DNA from: Ahaetulla prasina
Lineage: Eukaryota; Chordata; Lepidosauria; Squamata; Colubridae
Direction of reading: 5' to 3'
DNA: 64,000 bases
NCBI RefSeq assembly: GCF_028640845.1
Contig: NC_080546.1
Coordinates: 78,114,697-78,178,696 of the forward strand
This document shows positions 53,983-63,591 of this stretch, one piece after another; position 1 is the first letter of the stretch; each line of letters opens with the position of its first letter. The notes below the pieces were generated by a model. It saw only the letters and a list, made by a program, of their open reading frames with translations, was not told where the DNA came from and ran no database searches. A program made the position numbers and the translations under genes.

Positions 53983-54400
53983 GCAGGGGTGTCAAACTCA
54001 AGGCCCGGGGGCCAGATCCGGGCTGCAGGATGCTTAGATCTGGCCCGCAGGGCAGGGCCACCCTAGAAACAGTAAAGGACTGGCCTGCGATGCCTCTGCC
54101 AGTGAAAATGGAGCTCGGGAAGGCTGTGGCGGCCCTCCCAGCCGCCATTTTCAGCTGCGATGGCCTCCTGCCGCTCTTTGCCAATGAAAACAGAGCTCCG
54201 TTTTCACTGGCAGAGGATGGCAGGAGTCTGTCGCAGCTGAAAATGGAGCTTGGGAGTCTGTTTTCATTGGCAGAGTGCTCGGGCCACTACAGACATCCCC
54301 AACACAAGTGACATCGAGCTGGCCACACCTACCCTGGCTCCCTGAGGTCAAATTCAACCCTGATGCAGCCCTCAGTGAAACTGAGTTTGACATCCCTGCT
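53983..54400. mobile_element. hAT-like MITE (GTCAAAC type), GC-rich
   Basis: Starts CAGGGGTGTCAAACTC and ends AGTTTGACATCCCTG. Interior repeats of CTGGCAGAG/ATTTTCA. Flanks are poorly matched. Related to 20937-21247. Confidence 0.85.
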
Positions 54401-57012
54401 TTAGTGGGTTGAGAACGTATTCTAGTCTGCTGTGAAATCACTGCCCATATTCTTGGAGGAACAACACAAGTTACTGGATCCAGCTCCTGCACAAGGGAAG
54501 GAACTTAGGAACCTCTTTTCAAAAGTTATCCAATGATTCTCATGTCAGCTTTATTTACTTTTCATGTTAGGTCGGCCTCACTGTAGACCAGACACAAAAT
54601 GCAGCCACATGAGCTAATTGTACTCATTTGTAAGGTTACATTAACTGAAGGTTGCAAGTCTGAAAGTATTTTTTCCTCTCTTCTCCCATCCCACTTGCAG
54701 GGTCTCTTCTGAGACTATTATCCCACTCACATTCTTGTCTTGGGCTCCGCTGCTTTTTATCTGACCTTGGTTTTATCTCATTGTCTTGTCTTCCAAAGTC
54801 ATTCCCACATTATACAGTAGGAGGCAGGTAATCTTTTTTTTTTTTTTTAAAAGAGAGATAACACTTCATTCTTTTGATCAACAAGGTCGGAGGACATTTA
54901 ATTAGAAACATCTGGTTGGTGAGACCAATTTCAAGGATTTTTTTTTCCCTTAATGGGAGAAAGTAGACTTTGCATTAAAAAAATTATGTTTTTTGAGTTT
55001 TATATGGGATAGTTCCTCCTATTTTAACATCAGCAAAGATCACAACCACAAAGATCTGCATCCACGACAAAGAAGCTTTAAAATGGGCCTGGATGGAGAG
55101 TTTGGTCTGTAATTGTATGGCATATTAAGAAAGTAATGATTCATTTTTTAAAAAAAAATTAAAGAACAGGAGTGGCGTAAAATGATACCACGTGAATTAT
55201 CAATCAGTACTTAAAACTGTATGTTTGAATTCTTCTACCAAGACCATTGTTCCAGTTTATGTATATACTTTATTATAATATGATTTCAATACATTTAATA
55301 ATTGACTTGTTGTTCTCTGTTGAATGGCATTTTCTGTTCTTCTGGCCAGTGTCTATAAGGAGAACCGGAAAATATATTTTTTCTTCAAAGGATATAAATC
55401 AATCTGCAACTATTCCTTGAAAACTGAAATTACTTTATTTAATCATAATATCATTAGTATCGTCTTCTTAGTGATGTCAAGTACATTAGTAACAACACAA
55501 TCCAAAATTAATGCTATAAAATGACAGCTATTATTATGGCATATACACCCCAATCCAAAATTCCATGTACACATATGGCCCAAGAATGTTCCTGCTACTT
55601 TAATTCATGGATTTTGTTCAGTAATTAAAATTGCCTTTTAATAAAATATCCACATACATAGTCAAGTTATGTCCAAAATAGCTCTGGATGTTAAATGTTT
55701 TAGTGCTTTGTGCAGATTGTTGATAATATCAAGATGGTACAAAGCTCTATCAATTAAGGAATGTACTGTACTGTATCTGACAACTTGTTACTATATTGTG
55801 GCAAAAACTACAACATTAGTTTCCTTGCAATAAAATTCATTCTTACCTAATAAGTTTTGTATTTTAAACTGCCTCATTTTGTCTTTAAAAGCTGGAACTC
55901 AGATGGGTCAATTCCTCAAACTTTATTTCAGAACTTTAAAGAAAGGAACAACATTGCTAAATGACTCATAAGATAGACATGATATTAACATTATTTATAC
56001 TATCATAATTTAATGTATATAAATGTGTTTTTTAATATAAAACCCTTTTCAAAATGCAGAGATACTTCATTTTAGAGAACATTTAAAAGATGCCTTTTAA
56101 CTAATGATGTAACATTTTTACTCAGGTTAAAGGACATTATTAAATTAAACTTTGCATAATTTATTTATATAGACATACACACATTTTATAAAATTACTGG
56201 TATGAAAACAACCTGAATAATAGATATCGGTCATGATTAAAGGACTTTTCTTCTTTCATATTTATCTGCAGTCAATAGCAACTACAGACTGTAGCTGATT
56301 TAACTGAAAATAAATAACCTTGAAAGAAGAGATAACAATAACAAACCACACTATTACCTCAAATTCAGATGTTTAGTCTTAATCTGAAGGGCAAACCTAT
56401 CAGAATTATTAAAAACCACCCCAGCCTATGTGTGATAGCAGAATGTTGCGAAGTTTGATTTACACACTAAGTGCTCCCACACAGCTTCTTGTTGTTTCAA
56501 TAATCCTAGTGTTAATGATTTTAACATTTTAGAGGTAGAATTCATGTCACCGCTGACAGTCCAAACATGGAAACATCCCATTATTGTTCTGCTTTTAAAG
56601 TAACTGATTAATCCTTGAAGCCCACATTTCTAAGAAGAAAGAAAATGGAATGATTATATTGAAAACATGCCGATTAAGAATTAATAATCTTAGAATATTG
56701 TGTTTTTTAGAATGTATACTTTGTGCCTCAAGTTAGATCATGCCAAATTAGAACTATCTTCAAAATAGCCAGACTTACATGATTTTAATTACACAAAAGC
56801 ACCCAGTAGGTATTAACTATCTATCTGCCTTCATCTCTCCCACATTAAAAACGGTTAACTATAAGATTCAGAGCATAACTTTCTAAAAATACTTTGTCTC
56901 TGGGAAAAAACCCAAAATACAGATCCAATCTCACATTTAATTTTGAAAATATTATGTAAATTAACCATATGCCTAAAAAACAAACAAAGGCCTAAGCTAT
57001 TGATTTAATTAC
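54401..57012. other. repeat-poor AT-rich region downstream of TSGA10
   Basis: About 2.6 kb almost without recognisable transposons, the longest such stretch in the window. If TSGA10 ends at 57013, this holds its 3' UTR and downstream flank on the minus strand. TTTATT (minus AATAAA) occurs at about 55434, 55921 and 56160 but none is clearly the poly(A) site. The 55324-55524 frame has no recognisable motif. Confidence 0.45.
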
Positions 57013-57157
57013 TTACTTTTCTGTTCGTTCTGTTGTTCCTGAAAATGCCCTTTCTGGAGAATGTGATGGGGATCTCAAAGTTGAGCTAAGCGGTGAAGAG
57101 GTGGGGAGAGAAGAGGTAGTGAGTCCAAGCCTTCGCATCTCTTGAATGGCCCGTTCC
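57013..57157 (-). CDS. TSGA10: TSGA10 C-terminal exon
   Basis: Acceptor TTTCTACTTGGTAG precedes the exon; its first G completes an Arg codon begun in exon 59183-59079. It encodes ERAIQEMRRLGLTTSSLP, SSTLRSPSHSPERAFSG and ends TEK-stop (TAA at 57015-57013). The Ser/Pro-rich RSPSHSPE tail distinguishes TSGA10 from its paralogue CEP135. Oddly, the stop lies inside a strong donor (GAAAA/GTAAGT, exon end 57017), so an alternative transcript could splice onward. TSGA10 acts in the sperm tail/centriolar apparatus. The frame upstream of 57157 is intronic. Confidence 0.88.
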
Positions 57158-57354
57158 CTACCAAGTAGAAAATTACAACTGAACTCAAGTTGCACTTCCA
57201 AATATTTTCTCATGCAGAAAACAAGATGGTTCACCATTTTTCTACACAATAAATTGGAATTACATTTTTTTTTAAAAAAAATTTCTTTGCTAGCTGTTAG
57301 AATTTTTGTTTTTCTTAACATTCAGTCAGAATTTGCTTTCCAGTAACTCTAGAT

Positions 57355-57488
57355 CACGGATGTCAAACTCGCGGCGTCACATTGCTGTCACGTGATGTTT
57401 CGTGACATTTTTCCCCTTCATGGAGCTGGGGTGAGCATGGCCTGAACATGATGCACCCAGCCTGCGGGCCGCCAGTTTGACACCCCTG
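57355..57488. mobile_element. hAT-like MITE (GTCAAAC type) in TSGA10 intron
   Basis: CACGGATGTCAAACTCGCGG to CAGTTTGACACCCCTG. Flanks CTCTAGAT (57347-57354) and TTCTAGAT (57489-57496) match 7 of 8. Confidence 0.88.
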
Positions 57489-57500
57489 TTCTAGATAATA

Positions 57501-57904
57501 CAGGTAGTCCTCAATTTACAACCATTTGTTCAGTGACCATTTGAAGTTACAACAGCTCTGAAACAAATGACAATTCTTCACACTTATGACCGTTGCAGCA
57601 TCCCAATGGTCACGTGATCAAACTTCAGATGCTTGGCAACTGCAAAAAACAAATATTTATGATGGTTGCAGTGGCCCAGGGTCATGTGATCACCTCTGAG
57701 ACCTTCTCACAAAGGTCAAGGGGGAAAGTCAAGGGGGAAGCCATAGTCACTTAACAGTTGTGTTGTTAACTTAACAGCTGCAGTGATTCACTTAACAACT
57801 GTGTCAAGAAAGGTTGTAAAATGAAACAAAGTGCACTTAACAACTGTCTTACTTAGCAATGGAAATTTTGGACTTAATTATGGTCATAAGTCGAGAACTA
57901 CCTG
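57501..57904 (-). mobile_element. Tc1/mariner-like MITE in TSGA10 intron, TA flanks
   Basis: CAGGTAGTCCTCAATTTAC to AAGTCGAGAACTACCTG with TA on both sides. Interior is inverse to the 2023 copy. The clearest copy for assigning TA targeting. Confidence 0.88.
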
Positions 57905-57954
57905 TAGACTATAGGTGGTACAGAAATTAGTTGAAGAGAGCCTAATAAGGATAG

Positions 57955-58330
57955 ATCTGATTTCCTGTCAACTTATTTAATTGAATTATAAAATACAAAA
58001 TACAAAATAAATAGAAAAGCAGTGGGGGGAGAAAAGGAAAGGAGAATTGAGGAAAGATAAGAAAAATAAGCATTGATTTCCGACTCTGTTACAATAAAAT
58101 AAGGCATTAACATCAAATCACAACTTTTTGCTTTTTCATAATAATATGAACAATCCATTTCTATAAAGATTATCAGTCTAGTCGGTAAAACGCAAAGTCA
58201 AATGTCCATTCTTTTCCACATCAAGCACGAAGTTTCCACGTGGAAACAAAAGTGCTTAATGTTCTTTTCTTTAATCAAAGTAGTCAATTTTGCCATTTTG
58301 GCCAACTCCATCGATTTCTAGGATACATCT
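57955..58330 (-). mobile_element. L1 LINE 3' end fragment in TSGA10 intron
   Basis: Resembles 35900-36440: AAGTCAAATGTCCATTCTTT, CACGTGGAAACAAAAGTGC, TTAATCAAAGTAGTCAATTTTG. The frame is decayed. Confidence 0.65.
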
Positions 58331-59078
58331 GATTTCAAAGTGAAGTCATTTTTCCTTCTTCTCCTGGCTAGGACAAGAAGGATTGGTATAAAGGTGCTGT
58401 AAGCAGAAAGCTGGTAAACTTTAGGTTTCCTATATTCATTGCTAGGCTGGGGGATGTGCCTAAATGTCTTAAATGTCCCTGTCTTTCTCCTTCCTAATGA
58501 ACCTGAAAAGTATTAAATGAAGGGAGGAGGAAGCAACAAGCCTCATTACTTGCAGTAAATCTAAGGATGGATCCTCAGCAGACAGCACTGAAAGTGCCCT
58601 CCTGCCAGCCTGTTAATCAGCTACGTGCAGAAACCAGCAAATCGTTGGTTTCCTGATGCTATTTGCACTGGCAAACTATTTGGTTACTGGGAGGATGCCT
58701 TGTTCAATCCAAGCGAATGATTGATCACAGTTTTGTTCCCAATTTAAGAGGGTTTTTTTTTTAAAAACATATCAATTTCCACAGATGCTTAACTGAAAGG
58801 TCTTGTGGTATTTACTGATAGACATTAGTTTATTTTAAATGGTAATATTTAATATAACACATTTTGAATATGCCCCTTGTTTGCTTTTTATGTTGTAAAC
58901 TACAATAGTATGGAAAGAAGGGTAAGAAATAGATTGTATAACTAAGAAACAGAATTGAAAATTAATTACTAAACCAGTTTTAATATTTTCTGTGCAACAC
59001 TATAAAGCGTGCTTTTATGATTTCCTCTTTACACAGAATTCAGAACAGTTGCCTTTTTAATGAAGCTAATTCACATAC
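58331..59078 (-). other. TSGA10: TSGA10 intron, no element recognised
   Basis: Lies between exon 59183-59079 and the exon at 57157. AT-rich, no repeat or extra exon seen. Confidence 0.5.
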
Positions 59079-59183
59079 CGTTCAAATTGCTCTGTTGTCA
59101 GCTGTCTTTTCACAATATCATAATCAGTCTGCAGCTGTGCAAGCTTATTTCGAAGTATAGAAACTTCTCTATTAAGGCTTGTT
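59079..59183 (-). CDS. TSGA10: TSGA10 internal coiled-coil exon (105 bp)
   Basis: Acceptor ATTTTTAG at 59184-59191 and donor GAACG/GTATGT. Enters and leaves in phase 2. With its neighbours it encodes TSLNREVSILRNKLAQLQTD then YDIVKRQLTTEQFER, a coiled coil collinear with the LQTDYDALKRQ region of mammalian TSGA10. It is too short for a standard ORF listing and is identified from splice sites and homology. Confidence 0.88.
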
Positions 59184-59562
59184 CTAAAAATATTGTAAAA
59201 CAAAGAGAAAAATATCTATTACACATTCACAGATGGCATTGTACAAAAACTTTTAAAATAGCTGCAGATAAACAGAGACCTAGAAATTAAGAAAATATAC
59301 CCATATTTGGGCATCCACATACAAAAAAGTTCTTAAAATAAAGAAACCACCAATTTACCACAAAACAGTCTACTTAAAATATGTATATTTGGGAATGCAT
59401 TCTCCTGAAACTTAAAACAGTGCATTCATTTGACACATTGCTGACAGAATTTCTTTGGTATTGCAATCTTTGAATTTCCAAGGGAGCCATTATGAACAAG
59501 ATACTTGCATATGAATAGGCAGTACTACATGCATTTGTAGTGACAATTGTAATAATCTAAAA

Positions 59563-59693
59563 CAGTGTTTTTCAAACTTGGCAACTTTAAGTTGTGTGGA
59601 CTTCAACTCTCAATATTCCCAAGTCATCCTGACTAAGGAATTCTGGGAGTTGAAGTCCACACATCGTCAGGTTGCTACGTTTCAAAAACACTG
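59563..59693. mobile_element. foldback hAT-like MITE next to the exon duplication
   Basis: CAGTGTTTTTCAAACTTGGC to CGTTTCAAAAACACTG. Flanks ATCTAAAA and ATCTAAAT match 7 of 8. Its right duplication ends at 59701, three bases before the 712-bp duplication starts. Confidence 0.88.
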
Positions 59694-59703
59694 ATCTAAA
59701 TTG

Positions 59704-60415
59704 TTTTTCACCACTGCAGCCTGAAGAATACAGATTGATGTATGTTATACTTTATATCTTACAAAGGGTATGTGCAAGGTAGGAAAATAACCATACTTTC
59801 ATGGAAGAAACACATAAACCAAAGATGAGTAATTTCATCTTTCATTGCAAGTTAGGCAAATTGCAAGGGAAATATTTGAAGCTCGTCGTTTCTTACAAAA
59901 CCCTTCTCACATTACTAATTAGAAAATCTGGATTTCACTACGTAAAAAAAAAATTATTATTATTATTTTCAAGAATGGAGACATTTTTGCCCTGAATTAC
60001 AAACAGCTGAAGGAAAAATATTATGAAACTGGTAATTTTATACTTTTCAACATACAATTTACTCTCCGAGAGCGTTAACTTGTCTTTGAGCAATTGTATC
60101 TCTGAATCTTTTTCATGGGTTATCAAATGGTTCTGAAAATCTTTGTCTCTGCTGGTAGACAGGAGGGTTTCCAAGTTTTGTATTGTAAGTCGCTCACTTG
60201 ACAGTTGCTTTTTTAACAGCTCTGTTTCTGACTTTGTATCTTCATATTCGGACATAATCTAGAGCATAAAAAGAATTTATGTAATAAATAACCTCACAGT
60301 AACTAAGTAAGCCTGCAGTTCCTGTCCACCTCTCCATTAAGCCCTTCTATACACCATATGCTTCTCCTCCCTTCTCTCCCAGGGAGGTTTTTCAAGCCAG
60401 TGGCTTGAAGATGAA
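59704..60415. repeat. 712-bp tandem duplication, copy 1
   Basis: No difference from 60416-61127 was found at the places compared by eye, including the 10-A tract and flanking frames. It holds a TSGA10 exon copy (60258-60056) with both splice sites. TTTTTCACC occurs at both borders and near the far end (61130-61138), indicating microhomology. Confidence 0.95.
60056..60258 (-). CDS. TSGA10: TSGA10 exon, duplicated copy (downstream copy)
   Basis: Identical to 60970-60768, with acceptor TATGCTCTAG and donor AATT/GTATGT. The 203-bp exon starts in phase 0 and ends in phase 2, so it cannot follow the first copy in frame: joined directly it gives a stop at the 16th codon. Only one copy can be used per productive mRNA. 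It may be an alternative exon, a recent neutral duplication, or an assembly artefact. Confidence 0.75.
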
Positions 60416-61127
60416 TTTTTCACCACTGCAGCCTGAAGAATACAGATTGATGTATGTTATACTTTATATCTTACAAAGGGTATGTGCAAGGTAGGAAAAT
60501 AACCATACTTTCATGGAAGAAACACATAAACCAAAGATGAGTAATTTCATCTTTCATTGCAAGTTAGGCAAATTGCAAGGGAAATATTTGAAGCTCGTCG
60601 TTTCTTACAAAACCCTTCTCACATTACTAATTAGAAAATCTGGATTTCACTACGTAAAAAAAAAATTATTATTATTATTTTCAAGAATGGAGACATTTTT
60701 GCCCTGAATTACAAACAGCTGAAGGAAAAATATTATGAAACTGGTAATTTTATACTTTTCAACATACAATTTACTCTCCGAGAGCGTTAACTTGTCTTTG
60801 AGCAATTGTATCTCTGAATCTTTTTCATGGGTTATCAAATGGTTCTGAAAATCTTTGTCTCTGCTGGTAGACAGGAGGGTTTCCAAGTTTTGTATTGTAA
60901 GTCGCTCACTTGACAGTTGCTTTTTTAACAGCTCTGTTTCTGACTTTGTATCTTCATATTCGGACATAATCTAGAGCATAAAAAGAATTTATGTAATAAA
61001 TAACCTCACAGTAACTAAGTAAGCCTGCAGTTCCTGTCCACCTCTCCATTAAGCCCTTCTATACACCATATGCTTCTCCTCCCTTCTCTCCCAGGGAGGT
61101 TTTTCAAGCCAGTGGCTTGAAGATGAA
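60416..61127. repeat. 712-bp tandem duplication, copy 2
   Basis: Second unit, carrying exon 60970-60768. Ends in a T-tract two bases longer than in copy 1, followed by CACCTCAG instead of CACCACTG, which marks the border. Confidence 0.95.
60768..60970 (-). CDS. TSGA10: TSGA10 coiled-coil exon (203 bp, upstream copy)
   Basis: Acceptor TTTTATGCTCTAG and donor AAATT/GTATGT. It encodes IMSEYEDTKSETELLKKQLS, LETLLSTSRDKDFQNHLIT and HEKDSEIQLLKDKLTLSESK. It follows exon 61710-61501 in phase 0 and joins 59183-59079 through a split Leu codon to give SESKLTS, matching mammalian TSGA10. Heptad-like Leu spacing indicates coiled coil. The open frame continuing past 60768 is intronic. Confidence 0.9.
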
Positions 61128-61194
61128 TTTTTTTCACCTCAGAGTATATATCTATTCATTTTACTGTCAACATTTTACCTTAAATAAAAAACGG

Positions 61195-61198
<4 letters not shown>

Positions 61199-61280
<82 letters not shown>
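61199..61280. repeat. (TA)n microsatellite, about 40 units
   Basis: Uninterrupted TA run in the TSGA10 intron between exons 61710-61501 and 60970-60768. The Tyr/Ile frames are artefacts. Confidence 0.98.
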
Positions 61281-61283
<3 letters not shown>

Positions 61284-61412
61284 CCAGAAGCACGAAGCTG
61301 AAGCCTGAAGATGACGAATGAGACTTCGTCGAAACGTCGCCAAGACACTTCCAATTTTACGTGGGAGAAAACCAGAATAACCAAAGACCTACATACATAC
61401 ACCCGCGAAAAC

Positions 61413-61420
<8 letters not shown>
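61281..61420 (+). mobile_element. Penelope-like element scrap with hammerhead-like fold
   Basis: CTGAAGATGACGAATGAGAC followed by TTCGTCGAAACGTCGCC. GACGAA and TTCGTC pair around a TGAGAC loop, and CTGAAGA and GAAAC sit where a hammerhead ribozyme core has CUGANGA and GAAA. CTCCCAG at the start and CGTGGGAG at 61359 also pair. Such motifs occur in Penelope-like retroelements. There is one unpaired base at stem II and no coding part, so the call is tentative. Confidence 0.5.

Positions 61421-61472
<52 letters not shown>
61421..61472. repeat. (CA)n microsatellite, 26 units, next to a splice donor
   Basis: Uninterrupted CA on the plus strand, so (UG)26 in the TSGA10 transcript, beginning 28 nt downstream of the donor of exon 61710-61501. 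Confidence 0.98.
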
Positions 61473-61474
<2 letters not shown>

Positions 61475-61500
61475 CCTTTAAGAACATTTTTCTCTTTTAC

Positions 61501-61710
61501 CCTCTCAAATTCCAGAGATTTGGATGTTAATTGACGTGAGAGCAGATCTTTGCTAGATTCCAGTTTGACACATAAATCTCTCACAGCAGACACATCTTGG
61601 TTTATTGAAGATTTTTCTTCTCTTTCATGTCTGAGAATTTCTTCCAGCTTGGCCATATTTTTTGCCATTGAAGAAATTTGCGACTCATACGTTTGATGCG
61701 CAATGATGTG
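61501..61710 (-). CDS. TSGA10: TSGA10 coiled-coil exon (210 bp)
   Basis: Acceptor TTTTGTCTTTCACGCAG and donor GAGAGG/GTAAAAG, phase 0 at both ends, 70 codons. It encodes HIIAHQTYESQISSMAKNMA, KLEEILRHEREEKSSINQDV and DLCVKLESSKDLLSRQLTSK then SLEFER, a long coiled coil matching the C-terminal third of mammalian TSGA10. Earlier exons are not visible up to 64000, so they must lie beyond the window. CEP135 is the alternative, but the C-terminal exon favours TSGA10. Confidence 0.9.
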
Positions 61711-61970
61711 CTGCGTGAAAGACAAAAGTAGCTCTTTTTACAAGCACGGATGAGTGTTCCTATTGTACTCAGTTATTTGGAAACAAACAAAAAAACAAAC
61801 CCCATATCAACTTGAAGAATTTTTTTTCTTCCAAAATACATTTACAACCATTTGCAAGACTTAACAGGTACTGGGCAAGAGCAGGCATAAATCTGAAATT
61901 AGTTTTCCCCTTGAAACCATACAGATGATTAATGCCATCTGCTCCTTGTACAAATTTCCAATTAATGGCA
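61711..61970 (-). other. TSGA10: TSGA10 intron segment
   Basis: Directly upstream of exon 61710-61501. AT-rich with AAACAAAC repeats, no further exon seen. Confidence 0.5.
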
Positions 61971-61971
61971 A

Positions 61972-62060
61972 GGTACCGTATATACTCGAGTATAAGCCGA
62001 GTTTTTCAGCACGTTTTTTGTGCTGAAAAACGTCCCCTCGGCTTATACTCGAGTCTACGT
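61972..62060. repeat. perfect 18-bp-arm hairpin at the edge of a GC-rich block
   Basis: ACTCGAGTATAAGCCGAG and CTCGGCTTATACTCGAGT are exact inverse complements. Inside them TTTTTCAGCAC pairs with GTGCTGAAAAA. It resembles the termini of a non-autonomous DNA transposon (GGTACCGTATATACTCGAG start); a right partner is not seen in the window. Confidence 0.8.
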
Positions 62061-62486
62061 CTTCGGGAACCCCGCACAGGAGGGGGTACCGAACGGACTC
62101 CCATGGGAGGGACGGGGAGCGGGCCCGCCGAGGTCTCGCGGGATTTGTCGCCCCCAGGCCGGCCCCTATTCCCGTGTCTGGTGGGCGGACGGCACAAACT
62201 TGGCGGGCTGTGCATTGGCGCGGGGAAGCCCTGGTGGTGCAGTGTTCCCGTTCGCCCTGGCCTCCGTCCTCCGATCTCCTGCGCTGGGAGCGAGCGAGCG
62301 AGCCAGCGAACGGCTTCGGGCACCGCGGACTTTGGCAAGGAGGAAGGTGGGAGGGAAGCGGAGCTGCCGGCTGTGGGGGGGTTGAGGGGCGTGCAAGAGG
62401 AGTGAGCGTGGAAAGGCCTTTTTGTGTGTGTGTGCGCGCCTGTGTGCCCTAGGGAGGGAAGCGGAGCTGCCGGCTGTGTGGGGGGG

Positions 62487-62557
62487 TTGAGGGGCGTGCA
62501 AGAGGAGCGCGCCTCCTCCTCTTCCTCCACGCTCGCTCCTCTTGCACGCCCCCCAAC
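62487..62557. repeat. hairpin with 18-bp arms
   Basis: GGGCGTGCAAGAGGAGCG pairs with CGCTCCTCTTGCACGCCC around a CCTCCTCCTCTTCC-rich loop. Confidence 0.8.
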
Positions 62558-62666
62558 CCCACCATCCCCCACCCTCTCCGCGCGTGAAGGTCACCTCCTC
62601 CCTCTTCCAGGCGGCGGCGGCGGCGGCTCCGAGCGGAGCGCCACAGCCGGCAGCTCCGCTTCTCCC

Positions 62667-62750
62667 ACGGTCCCAGTCCAGCCGAACGGTGAAAGCGACA
62701 TGCCGGCGCGCTCCGCTTTCACCGCTCGCTGGATTGGGACCGCTTGGCTT
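62667..62750. repeat. palindrome, copy 1 (GGTGAAAGCG/CGCTTTCACC-like)
   Basis: CCCAGTCCAGCCGAACGGTG and AAAGCG on the left pair imperfectly with CGCTTTCACCGCTCGCTGG and ATTGGGA. The centre ACATGCCGGCGCG is shared with copy 2. Confidence 0.85.
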
Positions 62751-63521
62751 GGTCGCGGCGGGCGGGGAGCCGCCAGCCTTCTCGGCTGAGGAGGAGGTTT
62801 TCCCCTTGAAAGGGCTGCGGGTTGGAGGAGCTGCCGGGCCCCCAGCTGGCCCGTCCTGTCTCTCTTGCGAGCGAGTTCCTAAGAGCCGCAAGGATACCCA
62901 GTTCAAAGCAACCCGCGGGGCTCCTCCGTCCCGTGCTCGCCCGGTCTCGTGACGTGGGGACGGCCGGGCTAACGCCTGGCGTTTGCCGGCTGGAAGCTTA
63001 ACGCTGGGATGATGAGCCCAAGAGCGGAGCGGCTTTGAATTGCAACCTTGGCTAGAGTTTCGCTTCACCTTCCTGCATCGGTTGGCCTGAGGGCTTCAAG
63101 CGTAGCCGGGCTGCGTGGGGAAGGCTACCGGTCGACCAACCAAACCCCTGGCTCTACGGCTGGGCGGGCGGGAGAAAGGGGTGGGTAGAAGGGGCTTGTA
63201 GGAAGGCTTCAGGCGCCCCGAGCAGAGCTGGAGCTCCGCCAGGCGGCTTTTCGAATCGTTGAAGCTCCCCCACATCCCTTCCCGGTGTGCCAGATGTGGA
63301 GCCCCTGGCAAGGGCCGCCTGTGGATGATGGGGCTTGGAACTCTGCAGTCTGGAAGATCCAGCTTTCACCGCTCGGGAAACCTCCTCCCTCAGCCGAGAA
63401 GGCTGGCGGCTCCCGCCCGCGCGGACCCAAGCCGGCCGCCGCGCCGCCGCCGCCGCCGCCGCCGCCGCCTGGAAGAGGGAGGAGGTGACCTTCACGCTGG
63501 AGAGGGTGGGGATGGTGGGGT

Positions 63522-63585
63522 TGAGGCGTGCAAGAGGAGCGGCGTGGAGGAAGAGGAGGAGGCGCCTCTTGCACGCCTCAACCCC
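63522..63585. repeat. perfect hairpin with 18-bp arms
   Basis: GTTGAGGCGTGCAAGAGG and CCTCTTGCACGCCTCAAC are exact inverse complements around an AG-rich loop. Confidence 0.9.
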
Positions 63586-63591
63586 CACACA

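Noticed and set aside
60775..60775. Splice donor at GGAGA/GTAAAT for the duplicated exon
   Set aside because: It leaves the next exon out of phase and loses the conserved SESKL; the donor GTATGT at 60767 gives a continuous conserved frame.
61117..61474. Tyr/Ile and Cys/Val repeat proteins
   Set aside because: Frames through (TA)n and (CA)n.
57013..61710. CEP135 as the gene identity
   Set aside because: The coiled-coil exons resemble both paralogues, but the C-terminal SSTLRSPSHSPE segment is TSGA10-like and the longer CEP135 ending is absent.
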